Positions 54,489-63,226 of a DNA stretch of 64,000 nt are shown here, in pieces (within the stretch, counting starts at the first letter, position 1; every line of letters starts with the position of its first letter). The notes beneath the pieces are model-generated. The model saw only the letters and a list, made by a program, of their open reading frames with translations, ran no database searches and was not told the origin of the DNA. The position numbers and the translations under genes are program-made. Source of the DNA: Streptomyces kurssanovii (GTDB lineage: Bacteria > Actinomycetota > Actinomycetes > Streptomycetales > Streptomycetaceae). The stretch is from NCBI RefSeq assembly GCF_014649695.1, contig NZ_BMTN01000001.1:496001-560000 (forward strand), written 5' to 3'.

Positions 54489-56276
54489 GTGTCGCGCGAC
54501 GTAGAAAAGCCGGGCAAACGGCTGTGGTATCCCGTCAAGGCAGCGCTACCGGGCCGCCATCCGCACGAAGACAGAGCACCCGTCACGGACCGGGTGGTGT
54601 TCGGCGTGACGGCGGTGCTCACACTCGCCTTCGTGTTCTGGGGCTCGGTGTTCACCGAGACGCTGGAGAGCGCCTCCGACACCTTGCTGAACGGCCTGAT
54701 GCACAACGGCGGCTGGGCGTTCGTCCTGGCCGCATCCGGTTTCGTCGTCTTCGCCCTCTGGCTCGCCATCAGCCGCTACGGCCGGATCCCGCTCGGACAG
54801 GAGCACGAGGGGCCGGAGTTCCGTACCGTCTCCTGGGTCGCGATGATGTTCAGCGCGGGCATGGGCATCGGTTTGATGTTCTACGGAGTGAGCGAGCCGC
54901 TCGCGCACTATACGACGCCGCCGCCGGGCACCGACCCGATCGACTCGGCGGACGCCATGGAGACCGCGCTGGCCACCACGCTCTTCCACTGGACCCTGCA
55001 CCCATGGGCGATCTACGCGGTGGTCGGCCTTGCCATCGCCTACAGCACGTTCCGGCGCCGCAGGCGGCAGAACATCAGCGCCGTCTTCGAGCCGCTGATG
55101 GGCAAGAAGCGGGCCGAGGGGGCGCCGGGCCGGGTGATCGACGTCCTGGCGATCTTCGCCACGCTCTTCGGCTCCGCGACATCGCTGGGCCTCGGCGCCC
55201 TGCAGATCGGCAGCGGTTTCCAGGAGCTCGGCTGGATGGAGAAGGCCGGTACGGGACTGCTCATCTCCATCATCGCGGTGCTGACCGTGTGCTTCGTCTT
55301 CTCGGCCGTGTCGGGTGTTGAGCGGGGCATCCAGTGGCTGTCCAACACCAACATGGTGCTGGCGATCGTGCTCGCCCTGTTCGTCTTCGTCGCCGGCCCC
55401 ACCATCCTCGTACTGGATCTGATTCCCACCTCGCTCGCCTCCTACTTCGAAGAACTGCCACAGCTCGCGGGCCGGACGGAGGCGGCGACGGGCGGCGGTG
55501 ACGTCGCCGACTGGCTGAGCAGCTGGACGGTCTTCTACTGGGCCTGGTGGATCTCATGGACGCCGTTCGTCGGCATGTTCATCGCGCGCATCAGCCGCGG
55601 CCGTACCATCCGTCAGTTCGTCGGCGGCGTCATCCTGGTGCCGAGCACGGTCAGCCTGGTCTGGTTCGCCGTCTTCGGCGGCACCGCGATGAAGCTTCAG
55701 GAACAGCGCAAGCTGGGCGACGAGACGACACCGGAGGGTCAGCTCTTCGGTGTGCTCCAGGAGTTCCCGATCGCCTCGGTGATGAGCCTGCTGGTGATGA
55801 TCCTCGTCGGCATCTTCTTCGTGTCGGGCGCCGACGCGGCCTCGATCGTGATGGGCACGCTCTCCCAGAAGGGCACCTTCGAACCGGCCCGGGTCGTCGT
55901 CATCTTCTGGGGCGTGGTGACCGGCGCGGTGGCCGCCGTGATGCTGCTCGTCGGTGAGGGGAAGGGTGACGCGCTGGCCGGTCTTCAGCACCTGACCATC
56001 CTTGTCGCGGCACCGTTCGTGCTGGTGATGATCGGCATGTGTGTGGCCCTCATGCGCGACCTGCGCCAGGACCCGCTGATCGTCCGGGGCGAGATCGCCG
56101 AGGAGGCGGTGGAGACGGCGGTGATCGCGGGACACGAGAAGTACGCGGGCGAGTTCGAGATCCGCATCGGTCCGGGAACCGGCCCGGAGGCGGGGCAGAT
56201 CCCCGTGGAGGAGGAGACCCCGCCGGAGTCGGAGGAGGACCCGGAGCGACGCAAGGACCGCCCGGAGGAGGGCTGA
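54489..56276 (+). CDS. BCCT-family transporter (betaine/carnitine/choline type)
   Basis: The product is 595 aa from GTG 54489, behind GAAAGG. It has 12 predicted membrane segments and the BCCT signature regions. MMFSAGMGIGLMFYGVSEPLAHY (near 128) has the G-M-G-I-G unwound helix, FHWTLHPWAIYAVVGL is typical, and the substrate tryptophan box is WTVFYWAWWISWTPFVGMFIARISRGRT. These sodium- or proton-coupled carriers import glycine betaine, choline or similar compounds and often respond to osmotic stress. The long acidic C-terminal tail (EEETPPESEEDPE) may sense osmolarity, as in BetP. Its transcript ends at a very long inverted repeat. Confidence 0.93.
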   Translation: MSRDVEKPGKRLWYPVKAALPGRHPHEDRAPVTDRVVFGVTAVLTLAFVFWGSVFTETLESASDTLLNGLMHNGGWAFVLAASGFVVFALWLAISRYGRIPLGQEHEGPEFRTVSWVAMMFSAGMGIGLMFYGVSEPLAHYTTPPPGTDPIDSADAMETALATTLFHWTLHPWAIYAVVGLAIAYSTFRRRRRQNISAVFEPLMGKKRAEGAPGRVIDVLAIFATLFGSATSLGLGALQIGSGFQELGWMEKAGTGLLISIIAVLTVCFVFSAVSGVERGIQWLSNTNMVLAIVLALFVFVAGPTILVLDLIPTSLASYFEELPQLAGRTEAATGGGDVADWLSSWTVFYWAWWISWTPFVGMFIARISRGRTIRQFVGGVILVPSTVSLVWFAVFGGTAMKLQEQRKLGDETTPEGQLFGVLQEFPIASVMSLLVMILVGIFFVSGADAASIVMGTLSQKGTFEPARVVVIFWGVVTGAVAAVMLLVGEGKGDALAGLQHLTILVAAPFVLVMIGMCVALMRDLRQDPLIVRGEIAEEAVETAVIAGHEKYAGEFEIRIGPGTGPEAGQIPVEEETPPESEEDPERRKDRPEEG

Positions 56277-56327
56277 CGCTTGGGGCTGACGAGGAGTCAC
56301 CGGTCCGGCGGCCGGGGATACGACCGG

Positions 56328-56400
56328 CGGCCGAGCAAGAAGTCCGTGGGCCACGGGTGCGTGACACGCACCCGTGGCCCACGGACTTCTTGCTCGGCCG
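56328..56400. terminator. 36-bp perfect inverted repeat
   Basis: Bases 56328-56363 and 56365-56400 are exact reverse complements around a single A at 56364. The arms begin CGGCCGAGCAAGAAG and meet at GGTGCGTG. It lies between the convergent BCCT and RpiR genes, 51 bp and 81 bp from their stops, and so can end transcription in both directions. A perfect 36-bp stem is far longer than the usual 10-15 bp terminators in this window. Confidence 0.9.
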
Positions 56401-56481
56401 TCTTCCGCGGCCTTCCGGCGGCTCCGCCCTCGGCCTGCCCGCCGACGCCCAGTTCGCCGATCACCGCCGTCCTGCCCGCCG

Positions 56482-57396
56482 TCAGGCTTTTCTGGTGCGC
56501 TGCTCACGCGGGGGAAGCAGCTGTTCCCTCAGGGCCGTGAGCTGGTGCGAGTGCTCGACCGCACGGGTCTCGTCCAGGGTCGTGAGGGCCAGCAGCAGCG
56601 CGTCGGCGACGACGAGGCCGGTCAGCGCCTCGTTGGTGATGCCGGTCGGTGTGTGGGGAGCGGTGAGGATCGCGTCGACCCGGTCCTCGAACGCCTCTCC
56701 CAGTTCGTCCGTCACGAAGACGACCTTCGCCCCCACCGACCGCGCCCGCTCCACCAGCACCGTGAGCTCGGACAGCGGCCGGCCGGGCTGGAAGATGACC
56801 ACCGTGTCGCCCTGCGCCAGTGACAGCAGCGGATCGGCGAGCGCGAACCCCGTGGCGCCCACGAACCGCGCGCGGCGGCCGATGCGGCCGAGAGCCAGGG
56901 CGAGATGCCGCGCCGCGAGCTCGCACGCTGCGACCCCGTAACAGAACACCTCGCGGGCGTCGGCGAGAGCGGCCACGGCCTGCTGGAGGGCGTCGGTCCC
57001 GGTGAGGCGCCTGCACTGGTCGATGCGGTCCTGCGTCTCGTCGAAGACGTCGTTCCAGATGGTCTGCAGGTCCTGGCCGACGTGTGCGATGCGCTGTTTC
57101 AGCCGGACCTCGGGAGCCAGCGCCGAGGTGAAGTCCGCCGCCAGCTCCCGCTTCAGCGCGGGCAGACCCGCGTAACCGAGGCGCTGGAGGGCGCGCACGA
57201 CCGTGGCGTTGCTGGTGCCGCTGGCCGTCCCCAGCTCCTGGGCGCTGGCGAACATCACCTGCTCGGCGGGCGCGCTGACCAGGTACTGCGCGACGGTGCG
57301 CTCGGCGGCCGACAGCTCGTCCCACTGGTCGCGCACCGTGGCGCGCAGGCGGGTCAGACCGCCGGGCGCGGCGCTGCCGGATTCTGGATTCTTCAT
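56482..57396 (-). CDS. RpiR/MurR-family transcriptional regulator
   Basis: The product is 304 aa from ATG 57396. The N-terminal HTH_6 domain, residues 15-90, includes LSAAERTVAQYLVSAPAEQVMFASAQELGTASGTSNATVVRALQRLGYAG. The C-terminal SIS domain, about 135-265, has VFCYGVAACELAARHLALAL and GDTVVIFQPGR. SIS domains usually bind sugar phosphates. It is divergent from the C45/Dpp genes, 113 bp apart, and is their likely regulator. The intergenic region has two CATTACAG direct repeats (57394, 57474) and a CGTTCC/GGAACG dyad (57444-57471). Confidence 0.9.
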   Translation of the reverse strand: MKNPESGSAAPGGLTRLRATVRDQWDELSAAERTVAQYLVSAPAEQVMFASAQELGTASGTSNATVVRALQRLGYAGLPALKRELAADFTSALAPEVRLKQRIAHVGQDLQTIWNDVFDETQDRIDQCRRLTGTDALQQAVAALADAREVFCYGVAACELAARHLALALGRIGRRARFVGATGFALADPLLSLAQGDTVVIFQPGRPLSELTVLVERARSVGAKVVFVTDELGEAFEDRVDAILTAPHTPTGITNEALTGLVVADALLLALTTLDETRAVEHSHQLTALREQLLPPREQRTRKA

Positions 57397-57509
57397 TACA
57401 GGTATTGACTCCTACGTTACGGCCGTTACGCTCTTGTGTATTCCGTTCCAGGATCTCGCGTTCTCGGAACGAACATTACAGCACGCATGTGTCCCGAGGA
57501 GTCCTCGCG

Positions 57510-58676
57510 ATGAAACACGCCCTTCCCGTCATCGAAGTGTCGGGGACCCCCGTCGAGCGCGGCCGCCAGTACGGAGCAGCGGTCGCGCCACAGATCGGGA
57601 CCGCTCTCGCCTACTACGCGGAGGCGTTCGGATCGTCCTCCGGGCTCACCTGGCAGCAGGTCACTTCCCGGGCGGCCCGCTGGCTCGAGCCCGTCCGTGA
57701 CTACGCACCCCACCTCCTGGAGGAGATGCAGGGGATCGCCGACGGCGCCGGCGTCGGCCTGCTCGACGTCCTCGCACTCAACGCCCGTGGCGAGGTCATC
57801 TACGACGACTCGTTCGCGCGGATGCGGGAGCACGACGGCCCCGGCGCGCGGGTCCCGGAAGAGGAGCCGCCGGACGGCTGCACCTCGTTCGCCGCGTACG
57901 GCCCCGCCAGCGGCGACGGCCACGTATGGGCGGGCCAGAACTGGGACTGGCGCGCCGGGGTCGCCGGCACCGTCGTCATGATCCGCGTGGTCCAGCCGCC
58001 GAAACCGACCGTCGTCATGCAGGTGGAGGCCGGACAGGTCGGCCGCCAGGGCGCCAATTCCGCCGGTATCGCGCTCAACGCCAACGGGCTCGGGGGCCGA
58101 TTCGACGACACGGTCGGCATCCCGCAGACCGTCATCCGGCGCAGCGTCCTCGACCGCTCCACGATCACCGACGCCCTCGACGAGCTCTGCCGCACCCGCG
58201 CGCACATCGCCAGCAACGCCCTGCTGACATGTCGCGAGGGATTCGCCATCGACCTGGAGACCACGCCGGCCGGCCACGGCTGGATGTATCCGACCGACGG
58301 CCTGCTGGTGCACGGCAACCACTACCAGGCAGGCGTCCCCGCCGCCCTCTCCGCGGGCTACCGCCCGATGGCCGCCGACTCCCTGGTGCGGGTTCCCCGG
58401 GCGGAGGAGGGTCTGCGCCTGCTGCGGGGGTCCACCGGCGCGGACGAGTCGCGCAAGCTCATCAAGCAGGCGATGTCGGACCACCTGGGCCGGCCCGAGT
58501 CGCTGTGCACCCACATCGACCCCCGAAAACCGCAGGTCAAGCAGTGGCAGACGCTCGTCTCCTCGTGCGTCGACCTCACCACCGGCGACTACCACGTCAC
58601 GGCGGGCACGCCCTGCGACCGCGATTACCAACACCTGCCCTGGAACCTCTACGACGGCCCCCACGCCCCGAACTGA
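57510..58676 (+). CDS. C45 peptidase / acyltransferase-family amidohydrolase
   Basis: The product is 388 aa from ATG 57510, with CCGAGGAG upstream. It begins with the family's VIEVSGTPVERGRQYGAAVAPQI. Self-cleavage before the cysteine of PPDGCTSFAAYGP (near residue 123) would create the N-terminal nucleophile, as in penicillin acyl-CoA:6-APA acyltransferase. AGQNWDW, GANSAGIALNANGLGG and LVHGNHYQA are further family marks. Most bacterial members hydrolyse or transfer acyl amides of amino acids or peptides. Being first in an operon with a peptide-type importer, it probably acts on the imported compound. There is no signal peptide, so the reaction is cytoplasmic. Confidence 0.88.
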   Translation: MKHALPVIEVSGTPVERGRQYGAAVAPQIGTALAYYAEAFGSSSGLTWQQVTSRAARWLEPVRDYAPHLLEEMQGIADGAGVGLLDVLALNARGEVIYDDSFARMREHDGPGARVPEEEPPDGCTSFAAYGPASGDGHVWAGQNWDWRAGVAGTVVMIRVVQPPKPTVVMQVEAGQVGRQGANSAGIALNANGLGGRFDDTVGIPQTVIRRSVLDRSTITDALDELCRTRAHIASNALLTCREGFAIDLETTPAGHGWMYPTDGLLVHGNHYQAGVPAALSAGYRPMAADSLVRVPRAEEGLRLLRGSTGADESRKLIKQAMSDHLGRPESLCTHIDPRKPQVKQWQTLVSSCVDLTTGDYHVTAGTPCDRDYQHLPWNLYDGPHAPN

Positions 58677-58718
58677 CGCTGTTTCCGCTCTTCCTCGTTC
58701 CCTGCTCAGGAGCCCAGC

Positions 58719-60359
58719 ATGAAGCTCAGAACCACCGTCGCCGCCGCCGGCCTCGCCGGGGCGATGGCCCTCACCACCGCGTGCAGCGGCGCCGACACCA
58801 CCAGCCGGGCGGGATCCGGCGCCACCGCCGACGCCGCGCAGCTCACACTCACACCCACCACCGCGAAGGCCGAGGGCGAAGTCCCCACCGTCAACTGGCT
58901 GCTGGAGGACGAGCCGGACTCCCTCGACCTGGACACCCAGGGCGGCAGCGCCGGCCGCACCGTCCTCAGCAACGTGTGCGAGCGGCTGTACCAGCTCCAG
59001 CCCGACATGTCCGTGCAGCCCTCCCTGGTGCGGCAGGCCACCCGACCCGACGCCAGGACCCTCGTCCTCGCCCTGCGCGACGACGTCACCTTCCACGACG
59101 GCTCCGCGATGACGGCGGACGACGTCCTCTTCAGCCTCCGGCGCCACGCCCGGCCGGACATGGAGCAGTCCGACGAGTTCGACAACGTCGCGGGGATGAC
59201 CACGACCGGCGACCTCGAGATCACCATCACGTTCAAGCAGCCGGACGCGCTGTTCACCAAGGCGCTGGCCGGTGACGCGGGGCTGGTCCACAACCGCGAG
59301 CAGGTCGAGAAGTCCGGCAAGGACTTCGGCACCCCCGGACAGCCCGACGCCTGCTCGGGCCCCTACCGGCTCGGCGACTGGAAGTCCGGCGACTCGATCG
59401 TCATCAACCGCAGCGACACCTACTGGGGCGAGAAGCCCCTCACCCAGCAGGTCGTCTTCCGCTGGGCCGACGACAGCGCCATGGTGAACGCGCTGAAGAC
59501 GGGCGCCGCCGACGGCACGTACGCGGACTCCATCAGCACGGCCGCCGCCCTGCGGGGCACCAAGGGACTCGACCAGCACTACGGACCGAGCACCGCCGCC
59601 CTCGCCCTGATCCCCACGGAACGCGGCGGCCTCGCCGACCCGGACATCCGCAGGGCACTCGCGCTCACCCTGGACCGCGCGGGCATCGCCCGCTCCGGCT
59701 ACGGCGGTCTCGTCGAACCGTGGGCCACCCCCGTCGGATCAGGCGCCTGGGGTTACGAGAAGGAAGCCTTCGCCGCCGCCCAGGAGCAGCTCACGGGCGC
59801 CCCGGCCCGGCCAGGCGCCGACGACATCGCCGAGGCGAAGAAGCTCGTGGAGAACGCCGAGGCGGCTCCCGACAAGCCGATCGTCATCGGCACGGACAGC
59901 AGCCAGGGCCGCCTGGTGATCGCCAACGCCGTCCGCGCGGCGCTCCAGCAGATCGGCCTCGAGGGCCAGATCAAGACCGTCCCGCCCGCCGAGTACGGCG
60001 AGTTCTACGGCGACAAGGAGGCCCGCGCCGGTATCGACGTGCTCGTCGCCGACTGGTACATCTCCAAGAGCGACCCCATCGGCTTCTACGACAACGGCCT
60101 CTCCGACAGCTCCAACAACTGGGTCGGATACCGCAGTCCGGAGTACGACAGCAAGGTCAAGGAGGCGATGCGGACGCTGGACGACAAGAAGCGCGCCGCA
60201 CTCGTGATCGACGTGCAGCGCCGGTTCAGCGAAGCCGCGGTGTGGATCCCCGTCGCGCAGATGCCCACGGCCCTCGTCATCGACGACAAGCTGACCGGCC
60301 CGCCGGCGTCCATGGCGTACCTCTACTACCCCTGGGCCGCAGCGCTCGGTGCGAAGTGA
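58719..60359 (+). CDS. Family 5 (peptide/nickel type) solute-binding lipoprotein
   Basis: The product is 546 aa. Its lipoprotein signal has the lipobox LTTAC at residues 18-22. The family 5 fold includes VPTVNWLLEDEPDSLDLDTQG, SNVCERLYQLQPDMSVQPSLV, LRDDVTFHDGSAMTADDVLFSL and CSGPYRLGDWKSGDSIVINR. Members bind di- or oligopeptides, nickel, or unusual amides and sugars. It follows the C45 gene by 42 bp and feeds the two permeases. The substrate is unknown but presumably carries the amide cut by the C45 enzyme. Confidence 0.92.
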   Translation: MKLRTTVAAAGLAGAMALTTACSGADTTSRAGSGATADAAQLTLTPTTAKAEGEVPTVNWLLEDEPDSLDLDTQGGSAGRTVLSNVCERLYQLQPDMSVQPSLVRQATRPDARTLVLALRDDVTFHDGSAMTADDVLFSLRRHARPDMEQSDEFDNVAGMTTTGDLEITITFKQPDALFTKALAGDAGLVHNREQVEKSGKDFGTPGQPDACSGPYRLGDWKSGDSIVINRSDTYWGEKPLTQQVVFRWADDSAMVNALKTGAADGTYADSISTAAALRGTKGLDQHYGPSTAALALIPTERGGLADPDIRRALALTLDRAGIARSGYGGLVEPWATPVGSGAWGYEKEAFAAAQEQLTGAPARPGADDIAEAKKLVENAEAAPDKPIVIGTDSSQGRLVIANAVRAALQQIGLEGQIKTVPPAEYGEFYGDKEARAGIDVLVADWYISKSDPIGFYDNGLSDSSNNWVGYRSPEYDSKVKEAMRTLDDKKRAALVIDVQRRFSEAAVWIPVAQMPTALVIDDKLTGPPASMAYLYYPWAAALGAK

Positions 60360-60370
60360 GCTGAGCCACC

Positions 60371-61324
60371 ATGATCACCGCAATCGGGCGACGGCTCGCA
60401 GGACTGTTCGCCACACTGCTGGCCGCCTCCTTCGTGATCTTCGCCGCCGTGTACGCCGCCCCCGGTGACCCCGCCGTCTTCCTGGCCGGGGGCCGCGACA
60501 GGCTCACCCCCGAGCGGCTGGCCGCCGTCCGGGAGCAGTACCACCTCGACGAGCCGCTGGTCGTCCAGTACGGCCGCTGGCTCTGGGACTGCCTCCACCT
60601 CGATCTCGGCCGCTCGTTCCAGTACGGGGACCAGGTCGCTGATCTGCTGGGGGCACGGTTCCCCACCACTCTCGCCCTCGTCGCCTATGCCACCGTCCTC
60701 TTCGTGGTCCTGGGCGTCGGCGCGGGGATCCTCGCCGCTGTCCGCCGCGGCGGATGGGTGGACTCCGCGGTCGTCGGCGGCACCACCCTCGCCGCGTCCG
60801 TCCCCTCGTTCGTCGGCGGCATAGCCCTCGTCGCGCTGTTCGGGGTCCAACTGGGCTGGTTCCCGGTGACCGGCAGCGGCGAAGGCTTCGCCGGCACGGT
60901 CCACCACCTCACCCTGCCCGCCGTCGCCATGGCGCTCGGAGCGCTCGCCGTCATCAGCCGGGTCACCCGCCAGGCCATGGTGGACGCGGGCGCGGCGGAC
61001 CATGTCGCCGTCGCCCGCGCCTCCGGGATCCCGGAGGGCGAGATCGTCCGCCGGCACGTCCTGCGCAACGCGCTGGGCCCGATCATCACCATGTGCGGCT
61101 TGGTCACCGCCGGAATGCTCGCCGGAACCGTCGCCATCGAGACCGTCTTCGGGCTGAGCGGCATCGGCTCGCTGCTCGTCGGCGCGATCAACAGCCATGA
61201 CTTCCCGGTCGCCCAGGCTGTCCTGCTGCTGATGGTCACCGGCTATGTCGTGGTCACCACCGTCGTCGACCTGGTGCACCCGCTGCTCGACCCCCGTCTC
61301 GAGGCCGTGAGGAGTCCCGCATGA
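60371..61324 (+). CDS. Peptide-type ABC permease, DppB-like
   Basis: The product is 317 aa with six membrane helices. The N-terminal MITAIGRRLAGLFATLLAASFVIFAAVYAAPGDPA is typical of DppB/OppB, and the EAA loop is ARASGIPEGEIVRRHVLRNALGPIIT. It starts 12 bp after the binding-protein stop and overlaps the next permease start by four bases. It forms the channel with the DppC-like subunit. Confidence 0.93.
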   Translation: MITAIGRRLAGLFATLLAASFVIFAAVYAAPGDPAVFLAGGRDRLTPERLAAVREQYHLDEPLVVQYGRWLWDCLHLDLGRSFQYGDQVADLLGARFPTTLALVAYATVLFVVLGVGAGILAAVRRGGWVDSAVVGGTTLAASVPSFVGGIALVALFGVQLGWFPVTGSGEGFAGTVHHLTLPAVAMALGALAVISRVTRQAMVDAGAADHVAVARASGIPEGEIVRRHVLRNALGPIITMCGLVTAGMLAGTVAIETVFGLSGIGSLLVGAINSHDFPVAQAVLLLMVTGYVVVTTVVDLVHPLLDPRLEAVRSPA

Positions 61325-62169
61325 CCGCCGTCCCCGCCGGGCTGCTGCCCGTAGGCAAGCGCTCCCGCCGCTCCGCCGGAACCACGGTGGCGGCCGGCTT
61401 CCTCGGACTGGTGGTCCTCGCCGCCGTGTTCGCCCCGCCGCTCGCCCCGTACCCGCCGGACGCCGTAGACCTCTCGTCCTCCCTTGTCGGCACCGGCCCG
61501 GAACATCCGCTCGGCACCGACGCGTCCGGCCAGGACCTGCTCTCCCGCGTGCTGTACGGCGCCCGGACGAGCCTGATAGCACCGGTCCTGCTGCTCGCTT
61601 TCGCGTCCGTCCTCGGTGTCGCGCTGGGCACCCTGGCCGCCTGGCGCGGCGGCTGGGTGGACACACTGGTGTCGCGGGCCACGGACGTGATGTACGCCTT
61701 CCCTGGACTGCTGTTCGTCGTCCTGATCATCGCCGTGTTCGGCGCCGGTATGACCACGTCCGTGCTGGGACTCGGGCTCGCCTTCGCCCCCACGATCGCC
61801 AAGTACACCCGCAGCGTCGCCCTTTCCGAGCGGGCGAAGCCGTACATCGACGCCTACAGGGTGCAGGGCATGGGAGGCGCGCGGATCTGTGTGCGCCACC
61901 TCGTCCCCAATCTCGCACGGTCGATCGCCGGCTACCTCGTCGTCCTGTTCGGCGAGGCTCTCATGAGCCTCGCGACGCTCAGCTATCTGGGCTTCGGCGC
62001 CCAGCCGCCCAGCTCCGACTGGGGGCTGATGGTGCAGGAGGGGCAGTCGGCGATCGTGCAGGGTGCCCTGCTGCCCGCGCTGGTGCCGGGCACCGCCATC
62101 GCTGCCGTCGTGGTGGCCTTCAACGTCGTCGGGGTCCGCGCCGCCGACCGGCTCGGATCCAGGAGGTAG
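61321..62169 (+). CDS. Peptide-type ABC permease, DppC-like
   Basis: The product is 282 aa. The DppC/OppC features are the EHPLGTDASGQDLLSRVLYGARTSL segment near residue 58 and the EAA-type loop AYRVQGMGGARICVRHLVPNL. It has about six membrane helices. ATG 61321 overlaps the DppB-like stop (ATGA). The next gene begins 8 bp after its stop, so all five transporter genes are one unit. Confidence 0.93.
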   Translation: MTAVPAGLLPVGKRSRRSAGTTVAAGFLGLVVLAAVFAPPLAPYPPDAVDLSSSLVGTGPEHPLGTDASGQDLLSRVLYGARTSLIAPVLLLAFASVLGVALGTLAAWRGGWVDTLVSRATDVMYAFPGLLFVVLIIAVFGAGMTTSVLGLGLAFAPTIAKYTRSVALSERAKPYIDAYRVQGMGGARICVRHLVPNLARSIAGYLVVLFGEALMSLATLSYLGFGAQPPSSDWGLMVQEGQSAIVQGALLPALVPGTAIAAVVVAFNVVGVRAADRLGSRR

Positions 62170-62176
62170 CCGCGCC

Positions 62177-63226
62177 ATGCTGCTCGACATCGAGAACCTG
62201 ACCGTCCATCTGCCGGGCGCCGCCCGCCCGTTGCTCGCGGAGGTGTCCCTCCGGGTCCGCACCGGCGAGGTCGTCGGCCTCGTCGGTGAATCCGGCTCGG
62301 GCAAGTCCACCACCGCCAAGGCCGCCCTGAGCATCCTGCCCGACGGCGCGCGGACGGTAGGGAGGGTGCTGGTCGACGGAGCGGACGTACTGTCGATGAC
62401 CGGCACACGCCTGCGCGAGCACCGTGCCGGCACGGTGGCCATGGTCCACCAGGACCCGGGCTCCGCCCTCAACCCCGTGCGCCGGGTCGGTGACTTCCTC
62501 GTCGAAAGGCTGGTCCGCCCCGGTGAGGGTTCCGGGAAGGAGAGGCGCCGAGCGCTGGGGACCGCGATCGAACTCCTCGACGCGGTCGGCCTGCCCGACC
62601 CCGAACGGCGCGTCGGACAGCGGCCGCACGAGATGTCCGGAGGCATGCTGCAGCGTGTCGTCATCGCCGGTGCGCTCGCCGCCGAGCCGCGTCTGCTGCT
62701 CGCCGACGAGGCCACCAGCGCCCTGGACGTCACCACCCAGGCGGAGATCCTCGCCCTGCTGCGCACGCTGCGCGAACAGCGGGAGCTGGGCATGCTGTTC
62801 ATCACCCATGACCTGCATCTCGCCGCCGCCTACTGCGACCGGGTGTACGTGATGTACGCGGGCCGTGTCGTCGAGGAACAGCAGGCGCGACGCCTGTTCG
62901 CCGACGCCCGGCACCCGTACACCAGGGGCCTGCTGGACTGCTCGCCCGAACTGGGCGGGACACCCCGGACGATCCGCCCGATCCCCGGCCGGCCTCCGTC
63001 GCTCGCGGACGCCTTCCCCGGCTGCCCCTTCGCGGCACGCTGCGCCCACAGCGAGCCCGCGTGCGAAACCTGGACGCCCGAGCCGCTGCCCCTCGCCGGC
63101 GGCGGCACGGCCGCCTGCCGCCGGATCGGCGAACCGCGCCCGGGCGGTCCGCTCGGCGAGCCGGAGGCAGGCACCGCCGAGGACCCCGAACAACCGGCCG
63201 TACCGGCCGTCAGGAGCACACCATGA
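62177..63226 (+). CDS. Peptide-type ABC transporter ATPase, DppD-like
   Basis: The product is 349 aa from ATG 62177. Walker A is GESGSGKST (near 42), the Q-loop is MVHQDPGSALNP, the signature motif is MSGGMLQRV, and Walker B is LLLADEATSALD. The C-terminal oligopeptide-transporter extension (IPGRPPSLADAFPGCPFAARCAHSEPACE) has the four cysteines that bind an iron-sulfur cluster in DppD/OppD proteins. It overlaps the next ATPase gene by four bases. Confidence 0.94.
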   Translation: MLLDIENLTVHLPGAARPLLAEVSLRVRTGEVVGLVGESGSGKSTTAKAALSILPDGARTVGRVLVDGADVLSMTGTRLREHRAGTVAMVHQDPGSALNPVRRVGDFLVERLVRPGEGSGKERRRALGTAIELLDAVGLPDPERRVGQRPHEMSGGMLQRVVIAGALAAEPRLLLADEATSALDVTTQAEILALLRTLREQRELGMLFITHDLHLAAAYCDRVYVMYAGRVVEEQQARRLFADARHPYTRGLLDCSPELGGTPRTIRPIPGRPPSLADAFPGCPFAARCAHSEPACETWTPEPLPLAGGGTAACRRIGEPRPGGPLGEPEAGTAEDPEQPAVPAVRSTP

